Positions 33,420 to 39,253 of a stretch of DNA of 39,253 nt are shown here, piece after piece; positions within the stretch are counted from its first letter, which is position 1, and every line of letters begins with the position of its first letter. Origin of the DNA: JAGXLC01 sp964585385 (GTDB lineage Bacteria; Bacteroidota; Bacteroidia; Bacteroidales; UBA12077). A model generated the notes under the pieces. The model worked only from the letters and a program-made list of their open reading frames with translations. It had not been told where the DNA came from and did no database searches. The stretch is taken from positions 1 to 39,253 of the forward strand of contig CAZPDP010000030.1 of the NCBI GenBank assembly GCA_964585385.1, read 5' to 3'. The position numbers and the translations under genes are program-made.

Positions 33420-34556
33420 CTATTTCATGTCTCCAAAGTTTTCTTCAAGCTGCAATCCAATCATTTCGAACAAATCTTCAAGATTTGAAGAAAAATTGTC
33501 GAAGTAAGATTGAGCGTCTTCTTCTGTTCCGTCGTTAAATATAAGAACAGGCTTATAACCCTCTTCTTCATCAAGTCTTACTTCAATTGTGGCTACTTTC
33601 TTGCCATCGGATAATATTTTCGCATCAATTTCTTTGTTGATGGCATCCTCAATTTTCTCAACAGTGTCGTATTGAGAATCACCTGATTCAAGATCTTCAA
33701 ATACTTTAGCAAGGTTTGCAACATTAATGTTGGCTTCAACCTTAACTTTTCTGTACTGTATATATCCATCAATTACATCAGGTTCTTCCTTGGTGTCATC
33801 GCTGAAAGTTGCACTTATACCGGCAGAGAAAATTTCCTCATCATTATAATTTATTGCCAGGTCAATGCTTGCATCAGTTGAGCCTTGTGAAAACTGACCA
33901 CTGAAGGTGAATGGTTTTAGGAATACTGTAATGTCGAGTGATGTAGGTTCTCCTTCTTCATCCCACTGCCCGGTCATATCAATGCTCATGTATTCCGTGC
34001 CGTCAATTTTAAGATCGGCAGCTAAAAGAGTAGGCAGATATTCTGTGTACCCATCACTTGTGACTGCAACTTCTTCGTAGTCACTAATAGTCAGGGTTGC
34101 GTTGTTATTTCCCATGTTTGTTGAATCGGCAGGGAAGATAATAACAATTTTGTCTGAAGGAGTGCCCCAGTCAACATCCCATCGTTCCACAGAGTTGTCC
34201 CATGTATAAGTTCCAACATAGTCATCAAAATTGAAGGCAATTTCTGCGGTAGATTTCAGGTTTTTTTGTTCCTGAATAGGCAGAATAAACCTTTTGATAT
34301 TTTTAATTACTGCAGTTGAAGCATTGCTTTTGTTTGAAGAAAACGGGTCATCCATACCGCCTAAAGTGGCAACTGCCGTCATACCCTCAGACTCTGCCAT
34401 CATATCAAGGTCATCAGCCATCTGGGAATCCATACTATTTAATGCTTCTTTACCTTCTTCATAACTTAATTCTTCGGTTTCGTCCTTTTCACAGGCTGTA
34501 AACATAGTCATTGAGACTATTATTCCTAGTACAAATAATCTTTTTAAAATTTTCAT
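33420..34556 (-). CDS. Lipoprotein of unknown function
   Basis: A 378-residue lipoprotein. The signal sequence MKILKRLFVLGIIVSMTM ends in the lipobox FTAC (Cys22). The residues after the lipidated Cys are EKDETEE, which fits the K-(D/E)2-type export signal described for surface lipoproteins in Capnocytophaga, so surface exposure is possible but inferred. The mature part has a helical acidic stretch (about 30-70), then repeated beta-strand segments with many Asp/Glu (FNDDYVGTYTWDN; TLTISDYEEVAVTS; VFLKPFTFSGQFSQ), and a C-terminal helical part. I do not recognise a domain. Neighbours are unrelated and the gene stands alone. Confidence 0.75.
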   Translation of the reverse strand: MKILKRLFVLGIIVSMTMFTACEKDETEELSYEEGKEALNSMDSQMADDLDMMAESEGMTAVATLGGMDDPFSSNKSNASTAVIKNIKRFILPIQEQKNLKSTAEIAFNFDDYVGTYTWDNSVERWDVDWGTPSDKIVIIFPADSTNMGNNNATLTISDYEEVAVTSDGYTEYLPTLLAADLKIDGTEYMSIDMTGQWDEEGEPTSLDITVFLKPFTFSGQFSQGSTDASIDLAINYNDEEIFSAGISATFSDDTKEEPDVIDGYIQYRKVKVEANINVANLAKVFEDLESGDSQYDTVEKIEDAINKEIDAKILSDGKKVATIEVRLDEEEGYKPVLIFNDGTEEDAQSYFDNFSSNLEDLFEMIGLQLEENFGDMK

Positions 34557-34666
34557 AGCGTGTAAGGTTTTTGGTTAATATTTAATGTTAAGATGAATTA
34601 ATTTAAGAATACGTTGCGTTTATATGTTCTTAACAGTTAAAACAAATATCCTGCCAAACTGTTGAG

Positions 34667-35194
34667 TTAGTCAAAGCTTATTTCATTAGTATTGATGCTG
34701 TCTGCTATTGCAACAATTTCACGGTCAGTTAGATTGGTGATAATGTCAAATAAAAAAACAGAAGAATCATTATTGAATAGTAAAACAGATTCATTCCAGT
34801 TGTTCTCTTTCTCTTTATTAAAGATATACCTGGCTGTATATTCAGATTTTATTGAGTCTATTTTTTCAAAATTCAAACTTCTCAGACCGCTATCAATAGT
34901 TTTCAGGATAAATCCTGATGAGTATTTGTTCGATTTATTTTCATGAAATATCATCATATCAACAGATTGAACAGAGTTATCTTTTTCAATAGATTTCAGT
35001 TTTCCGTTAAAAAGGACGTCAGAAATTAAAAACCTGGGCATAGACAAGATAATAAACCCGTTATTGCCTTTATATCTATTAATTACATGATCGATCTCGC
35101 TTTTAGGTATCTTTTTTGGTTTCTCAGTTATAAAAAGTAAAGCGAAAACAAGTATCATTAATGCCGAAACGAGGATGATCTTATTACGTTGCAT
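34667..35194 (-). CDS. DUF4252-like membrane-anchored protein
   Basis: A 175-residue protein with one N-terminal hydrophobic segment (residues 5-22) that may anchor it or act as a signal peptide. The rest resembles DUF4252 of Bacteroidota: an opening helix (IDHVINRYKGNNGFIILSMP), LKSIEKDNSVQSVDMMIF, and a terminal VFLFDIITNLTDREIVAIAD that parallels the usual GDI.L..I ending. The match is by pattern only. A promoter box at 35224-35231 lies 30 bp upstream and is divergent from that of the DUF2905 gene. Function unknown. Confidence 0.55.
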   Translation of the reverse strand: MQRNKIILVSALMILVFALLFITEKPKKIPKSEIDHVINRYKGNNGFIILSMPRFLISDVLFNGKLKSIEKDNSVQSVDMMIFHENKSNKYSSGFILKTIDSGLRSLNFEKIDSIKSEYTARYIFNKEKENNWNESVLLFNNDSSVFLFDIITNLTDREIVAIADSINTNEISFD

Positions 35195-35223
35195 TGTATT
35201 GAACTGTATGATATGAGTACGTT

Positions 35224-35231
35224 CAAAAATA
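35224..35231 (-). promoter_or_regulatory. Promoter -7 box for DUF4252-like gene
   Basis: Read on the minus strand, TATTTTTG matches TAnnTTTG, 29 bp before the start at 35194. Confidence 0.55.
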
Positions 35232-35265
35232 TAAAAAGTTTAAATAGAATCTATTATAAAATAGC

Positions 35266-35273
35266 TATTTTTG
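35266..35273 (+). promoter_or_regulatory. Promoter -7 box for DUF2905 gene
   Basis: TATTTTTG matches TAnnTTTG, 17 bp before ATG 35291. It lies inside the longer open frame that begins at 35189 and so rules that start out. Confidence 0.6.
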
Positions 35274-35290
35274 TTCTAAAACAACACTCT

Positions 35291-35515
35291 ATGCAACAAA
35301 TTGGGAAATACCTAATTATTATAGGAGTATTTATCGTTATAATAGGTGTTATTGTGTTTTTCCTTGGAAATAAATTTCAATGGTTTGGTAATTTGCCCGG
35401 CGATATCAAAATTAAGCGGGAAAATTTTGTCTTCTATGCTCCCATAACCTCCATGATTATAATAAGTTTATTTTTAAGTTTTATTATCTGGCTATTATCA
35501 AAAATCAAGTTTTGA
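35291..35515 (+). CDS. DUF2905 small membrane protein
   Basis: A 74-residue protein with two membrane helices (about 6-26 and 48-70) separated by a conserved hydrophilic loop, GNKFQWFGNLPGDIKIKREN and FVFYAPITSM, which is the DUF2905 signature. Length fits the family (about 70). The ATG at 35291 is chosen because the promoter box at 35266-35273 lies just upstream; a longer frame would begin 34 codons earlier and lose both the family start and the promoter. Its last 11 bases overlap the 3' end of the convergent SDR gene. Function unknown. Confidence 0.85.
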   Translation: MQQIGKYLIIIGVFIVIIGVIVFFLGNKFQWFGNLPGDIKIKRENFVFYAPITSMIIISLFLSFIIWLLSKIKF

Positions 35516-36347
35516 ATTTCTCAAGTGTTTCGACCGGTTCAGTATTCCCATTTTTGTTCTTGTCTGTATTAAATTTTCTCGATATTATCTTTTGTTTGAA
35601 TCCAGTCGAAAGCAGTCGGTTGGAAAGAATGAAAAATTTGCTTATCAATCCGGGTATAATAACAGATTTTCCTTTAAACATCCTTTTTAAAGAAAGATGG
35701 GCCATTCTTTGTGCTTTCATGGAAGAAATTTTGCCCCAGAATCCAACATGTCTAATACGCTCGATAACTTCCTGGTTCGTAATGATGGGACCAGGACATA
35801 AGACACTGACGTGAACATTTGTATTCTTTAGTTCTTCTTTCAGAGCCCTTGAAAAAGAGTAGATGAACATCTTGCTGCCTGCATAAACAATTTTATAAGG
35901 CATAGGATAAAATGAGGCAATGCTTCCCAGATTTAATATATAGGCATGTTCCATCTTTTTCATCTCAGGCAGGAATAATCTTGTCAGAAGAACAACTGAT
36001 TCAATATTCAAACGAATAAGACTTTTGTAAAAAGCAGGAGAATAATCAAGAAAATTTCCCAAATGACCCATGCCGGCATTATTAATAAGGATGTTGATTT
36101 TAATGTTTTCTGATTTTGTCCAGTTAAGTATTTCATTGGGAGCATCTTCTTCAGTTAAATCTATAGTGAGAGATTTGATATCTACCGAATAATTTTTTTC
36201 AAGATAAGTGATGATATTATCAAGTCCTGAATCAGGAAGAGATACAAGAGCCAGGTTAATACCTCTTTTTGCACATTCAATGGCGAATGCTCTTCCTATT
36301 CCCAGACTAGCCCCGGTTATAAGTGAATAATAATTACTTTGCATCAT
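35505..36347 (-). CDS. Short-chain dehydrogenase (SDR), last gene of operon
   Basis: A 280-residue classical SDR oxidoreductase. The cofactor motif TGASLGIGRAF (about 11-21), NNAG at 89-92, active-site Ser142 and YAGSK with Tyr155 and Lys159 are intact. The C-terminal part is helical and basic (SKFFILSNRLLSTGFKQK), possibly membrane-associated. Its start overlaps the stop of the upstream epimerase by 14 bases, which implies translational coupling. The two adjacent Met codons (36347, 36344) are both possible starts. NADP(H) preference cannot be told. It may reduce a lipid or sterol-like substrate, which is inference from the operon. Confidence 0.88.
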   Translation of the reverse strand: MMQSNYYSLITGASLGIGRAFAIECAKRGINLALVSLPDSGLDNIITYLEKNYSVDIKSLTIDLTEEDAPNEILNWTKSENIKINILINNAGMGHLGNFLDYSPAFYKSLIRLNIESVVLLTRLFLPEMKKMEHAYILNLGSIASFYPMPYKIVYAGSKMFIYSFSRALKEELKNTNVHVSVLCPGPIITNQEVIERIRHVGFWGKISSMKAQRMAHLSLKRMFKGKSVIIPGLISKFFILSNRLLSTGFKQKIISRKFNTDKNKNGNTEPVETLEKFKT

Positions 36348-37326
36348 TTTTCTTATTAAGCCATTCGATTGTCTTCTTAAATCCTTCCTCTAATGATATG
36401 GGATTGTATCCTAATTCTTTTCGCGCTTTTTCGCTTGAAACAGCCCAGTTGTAAAGATACTTGTTAACCCATTTTGGAGGTAAAAGAGGCATCTTGTTTA
36501 GTAGGACTGCCAGTTGCATTTGTATGCCAGCAAAAGATTTTAACATCCAAAGAGGAATTTTGACTAATATATAATTTTTACGGCTTACTGCTTTCAATAA
36601 TTTGAAAAAATCGGTATAGCTCATATTATCTCCACCCAAGAGATACTGGTGTCCGGTTTTACCTTTATTCATGGCAAGAATATGGCCATCCACAACATCT
36701 TCAACAAAAACATAATTGCCGGTTTTGGTACCGTCGCCCGGAATAACACGCCATAAACCTTTAATGTAATTCTTAATCATGAGTGTAATAGCATTGCTTT
36801 TGCTTATTAAACCCGGGCCGTAAACTCTTGTCGGGTGAACAACAACAATATCCAGTCCGCTCAGAACAATATCCTTGGTTATTTTTTCAGCTATAAACTT
36901 TGTGCTTTCATATTCATTCAGAAAGTCAATTTTGCGGACAGTTTCTTCATTCACAGGCTTTTTAAAAGAAGGGCCAAAAGTACCAGCCGTGGAAGTAAAA
37001 ACTACTCTTTTAACCTGGTGTTTCAGCGCTAACTCGTATATTTTTTTTGTTGCTGCCGCATTTAATTCATTATACCTGAATTTATTAGCTGAATAAGGCT
37101 GAGCATATGCCGCAAGGTGAAATATAGCATCCACTCCTTCAATGGCTTTATCCAGTACACTGTCATCATTTAAGTTACCGTAAACCTTAGAAATATTAGA
37201 ATGATCCAATAATTTTCCCTTCGTTTCAGATCTTACCAGTGCTCTCACTTGATGTCCTGATTCTGCAAGTCTTTCAGAAAGGTTCAGACCAATAAATCCT
37301 GTTGCGCCTGTTACAAAATAGATCAT
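36334..37326 (-). CDS. NAD-dependent epimerase/dehydratase (extended SDR)
   Basis: A 330-residue extended SDR resembling dihydroflavonol-4-reductase and 3-beta-hydroxysteroid dehydrogenase-like proteins. The N-terminus FVTGATGFIGLNL carries the GxxGxxG motif (Gly7, Gly10, Gly13). IFHLAAYAQPY, VVFTSTAGTFGPS with Ser112, and YESTK with Tyr139 and Lys143 form the active site. VVHPTRVYGPG follows. It lies 4 bp downstream of the CPBP gene and overlaps the SDR gene that follows. Substrate unknown: nucleotide sugar, sterol-like or lipid ketone are all possible. Confidence 0.88.
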   Translation of the reverse strand: MIYFVTGATGFIGLNLSERLAESGHQVRALVRSETKGKLLDHSNISKVYGNLNDDSVLDKAIEGVDAIFHLAAYAQPYSANKFRYNELNAAATKKIYELALKHQVKRVVFTSTAGTFGPSFKKPVNEETVRKIDFLNEYESTKFIAEKITKDIVLSGLDIVVVHPTRVYGPGLISKSNAITLMIKNYIKGLWRVIPGDGTKTGNYVFVEDVVDGHILAMNKGKTGHQYLLGGDNMSYTDFFKLLKAVSRKNYILVKIPLWMLKSFAGIQMQLAVLLNKMPLLPPKWVNKYLYNWAVSSEKARKELGYNPISLEEGFKKTIEWLNKKNDAK

Positions 37327-37330
37327 ACTG

Positions 37331-38068
37331 TCATATTTTAATATTCATTCTGGTATTTTTCCTTATAGCGTAGTAATCATTAGATATTGCCATAATACAA
37401 TGAAAAAGAAAAGCTGTGAGAAATGAGCCAGTTTGAATGGATATAATACAAAGTATTAAACCCAAAGGAATAGCACCTAAAGTTTCTTTTTTACCTTTAG
37501 GAAGGTGTGCTAATGCATATAATAAAGTGCTTATGGTAATTGCCGCGCTTGTCCCAAAATCATAATAGAGGGCAAAGAGCAGAATACCTCGAAACATAAA
37601 TTCGTAAGCCAATAAATACAAAACCCAGGTTATACTGTTGATAGTAAATGTTTTGCTATCCCATTCCAGGATACGTATCTGAGGATACTGTTTTAAGTTG
37701 GATTCTTTACCTGCAAAAAAATAATTAGCTGTAAGAATAATAATACCAAGTAGAATGGTCCAGCCTAAAGATTCTTTTATGTTTTGAAAGTTGATACCAT
37801 AGTACCACAATGGTTTGCAAACAGATAATTTAAAAAATAATAAAGGAATGATTCCCAAAAATAACAGACCGATAAGACGTTGTGTAATAATCCCCAGATA
37901 ACTGGCTTTTGCTTCATTCAGGTTTTTTTTGGCGTAATTATTTTTTACATACTCACTTAGAAAATGATATAGAAGGAAACCTGCACCAAATAATACAATC
38001 GTCAATATTGAAAGATAATATTGTTCAGGAATGAAAACATCTTCGAGTATTTCCCATAATGAGCTCAT
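37331..38068 (-). CDS. CPBP-family membrane protein, atypical active site
   Basis: A 245-residue integral membrane protein with about seven helices, related to CPBP/CAAX (Rce1-like) proteases. The first motif reads YEFMFRG (Tyr155-Glu156...Arg160) where the family has EExxxR, so the first, catalytic Glu is a Tyr. His188 in LAHLPKG and His223 in FHCIM are in place, but the usual Asn four residues after the last His is Ala227. It may be a degenerate or specialised member with altered or no protease activity. It sits in a tight operon, 11 bp after an SDR gene and 4 bp before the epimerase gene. Confidence 0.75.
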   Translation of the reverse strand: MSSLWEILEDVFIPEQYYLSILTIVLFGAGFLLYHFLSEYVKNNYAKKNLNEAKASYLGIITQRLIGLLFLGIIPLLFFKLSVCKPLWYYGINFQNIKESLGWTILLGIIILTANYFFAGKESNLKQYPQIRILEWDSKTFTINSITWVLYLLAYEFMFRGILLFALYYDFGTSAAITISTLLYALAHLPKGKKETLGAIPLGLILCIISIQTGSFLTAFLFHCIMAISNDYYAIRKNTRMNIKI

Positions 38069-38079
38069 TCAGGAAAGTT

Positions 38080-38886
38080 TTAATTGAAAGGAGAATCAGG
38101 TTCTTTTGCCAGATGATGGTATGTTAATCTGTCCATATAATTCGGAATTATCCGATTTAACAGCACAGTAAGTTTACCTTCAGTAGTCATGATGATGGTC
38201 CGTCTTTTTTTCTTTATTCCTCTTTGGATGATTGCTGCTACTTCATCAGGTGTCATCATTTTGTTTTCATCCCGCGGACTTTCCCCCTGTGCTTCACCAT
38301 CCGGACCTAATGCACTTTTTCTGACATCGGTTGAAGTAAAACCAGGGGCGGCAATCATAACATGCAATCCTTTTTTGAGATTTTCAATTCTTAAAGTTTC
38401 AAGAAAACCGTGCAGCGCAAATTTTGAAGATGAATAACCAGTCCTTCCGGGCAAGCCCTGGAACCCGGCAATTGAGGAAACGCCTATAACTGAACCTTTG
38501 GTTTTCAAGAGGTGCGGAAGGGCATATTTTGTACAGTAAACGGTTCCCCAGAAATTAATATCCATAATTTTTTTCAGCACATCAATATTAGTATCTGCAA
38601 ATAAGCCCCGCATAGAAATTCCAGCATTATTAAGAAGAACATCTATCTTGTTATACTTTTCCACAGTTTTATCAATAAGCTGTTTACAGGCTTCTTCATC
38701 GGAAACATCGGTCTGAACAGCCATAACATCTTTATTTCTGGCAGTTAAATCTTTTTCAATTTCTTTAAGTTTTTCCAGATTCCTGGCAGCAAAAACAACC
38801 TTAGCTCCCTGATTAGCAAATCTGTATACACAAGCTTTACCAATTCCTGATGAAGCTCCTGTAACAATGACAACTTTGTTTTTCAT
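38080..38886 (-). CDS. Short-chain dehydrogenase (SDR), first gene of operon
   Basis: A 268-residue classical SDR. VIVTGASSGIGKA (residues 7-18), LLNNAG (NNAG 86-89), Ser137/138 in IGVSSIAG and YSSSK with Tyr151 and Lys155 are intact. The residues after the second strand, AARN, with Arg35, favour NADP(H). The tail (about 240-268) is basic and amphipathic, as in DHRS7/RDH-like membrane-associated SDRs. It starts a run of four genes with gaps of 11, 4 and -14 bp. The precise substrate is unknown. Confidence 0.92.
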   Translation of the reverse strand: MKNKVVIVTGASSGIGKACVYRFANQGAKVVFAARNLEKLKEIEKDLTARNKDVMAVQTDVSDEEACKQLIDKTVEKYNKIDVLLNNAGISMRGLFADTNIDVLKKIMDINFWGTVYCTKYALPHLLKTKGSVIGVSSIAGFQGLPGRTGYSSSKFALHGFLETLRIENLKKGLHVMIAAPGFTSTDVRKSALGPDGEAQGESPRDENKMMTPDEVAAIIQRGIKKKRRTIIMTTEGKLTVLLNRIIPNYMDRLTYHHLAKEPDSPFN

Positions 38887-39072
38887 ATCGTCTGATTTGA
38901 CAAAATCAGCTTAAAAGTATTATTTTTTTATTGATTTTGTTCAATGAAACCGGAAAAAGAAATGTTAAAAAGCAATATTGTTTGGTATTCAGAACACTGT
39001 TAATGGTTTAATCTAATTGACTTATCCCGTAACCATAACAAAACAAAAAAAAGAAAAAAGTAGTCTTACTTC

Positions 39073-39103
39073 TTGGTAGAAAAAAATAATGATATTACTT
39101 TTG
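39073..39103 (+). promoter_or_regulatory. Promoter for tRNA-Lys
   Basis: TTG (39073-39075), 20 bp, TACTTTTG (39096-39103), matching the consensus. The -7 box is the same octamer as before rnpB. Transcription would start within a few bases of the mature tRNA 5' end. Confidence 0.65.
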
Positions 39104-39107
39104 CAGC

Positions 39108-39180
39108 GACTCAGTAGCTCAGTTGGTAGAGCATCGCCCTTTTAAGGCGAGGGTCCTGGGTTCGAGACCCAGCTGAGTCA
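39108..39180 (+). tRNA. tRNA-Lys (anticodon TTT)
   Basis: A 73-nt tRNA. Acceptor stem GACTCAG pairs with CTGAGTC, with discriminator A. The D arm is GCTC-AGTTGGTA-GAGC, the anticodon arm is TCGCC-CTTTTAA-GGCGA with anticodon TTT, the variable loop is GGGTC, and the T arm is CTGGG-TTCGAGA-CCCAG. CCA is not encoded. The stems pair without mismatch. A strong terminator follows immediately. Confidence 0.98.
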
Positions 39181-39181
39181 C

Positions 39182-39213
39182 AAGGGCAGGTCATAAGGCT
39201 TGCCCTTTTTTTA
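39182..39213 (+). terminator. Intrinsic terminator after tRNA-Lys
   Basis: AAGGGCA (39182-39188) pairs with TGCCCTT (39201-39207), followed by a run of T. Confidence 0.88.
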
Positions 39214-39253
39214 TGCCCCGAAATTGAGCAACATATAATAAACACAGCTAAAT

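Noticed and set aside
35189..35290. N-terminal 34-codon extension of DUF2905
   Set aside because: A promoter box at 35266-35273 lies inside it and the family starts at the internal ATG.
1..39253. CRISPR array, prophage or intact insertion sequence
   Set aside because: No regularly spaced direct repeats, integrase, transposase or phage structural genes were found.

Overview
The window looks like chromosomal DNA from a free-living member of the Bacteroidota, probably class Bacteroidia or a relative. The base composition is AT-rich. Promoters have the Bacteroidota form, a -7 box TAnnTTTG or TAnTTTG that in several cases has a TTG about 19-20 bp upstream, and Shine-Dalgarno sequences are mostly absent. 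The families present are typical of the phylum: GH97 glucosidase, DUF2027-Smr, the ~400-residue QueA, DUF6588, MacB-like orphan permeases, C69 dipeptidase and a VPS10/BNR secreted protein. Genus cannot be fixed from sequence alone. I saw no phage, CRISPR array or intact insertion sequence.

Layout. 1-900: non-coding or degraded DNA with folded repeats, a remnant reading frame and a probable terminator. 900-6260: a GRAM-domain protein, a GH97 alpha-glucosidase lipoprotein, a MITE-like palindromic element, a MacB/FtsX-type permease and, behind it, the broken 3' end of a histidine kinase. 6265-11280: a divergent GroES-like protein, a PIF1-type helicase with a C-terminal HTH, a palindromic intergenic region, and a Gre-like factor followed by RtcB RNA ligase. 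11450-18480: C69 dipeptidase, threonine aldolase, queA divergent from a DUF2027-Smr gene, the RNase P RNA, a SlyD-type FKBP and a small outer-membrane barrel. 18700-21820: S12 serine hydrolase, a cNMP-domain histidine kinase and an AHSA1-like protein. 21870-27960 (minus strand): a probable transcription unit rarA-kdsA-LolA-like-VPS10/BNR. 28320-35515: DUF6588 protein, a Cache-HAMP-GAF-PAS sensor lacking an output domain, a membrane metallophosphoesterase, a lipoprotein of unknown function, a DUF4252-like protein and DUF2905. 35505-38886 (minus strand): a tight four-gene operon SDR, CPBP protease homologue, NAD-epimerase, SDR. The window closes with tRNA-Lys(TTT).

Functionally this is mainly housekeeping: RNA metabolism (rnpB, queA, rtcB, tRNA-Lys), replication-fork maintenance (rarA, helicase), lipopolysaccharide precursor synthesis (kdsA), protein folding (slyD, GroES-like), envelope and secreted hydrolases, and one- or two-component sensing. 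For several genes (GH97, C69, queA, DUF6588, DUF2905, metallophosphoesterase) the longest frame starts too far upstream. In most of these a signal peptide or promoter box points to an internal ATG, and those starts are used here.

No clearly new system is evident. The best leads are the output-less Cache sensor, the SDR/CPBP operon whose CPBP member lacks canonical active-site residues, the Gre-like/RtcB pair, the histidine-kinase remnant beside the permease, and the folded repeats at 18-125 and 3393-3549.
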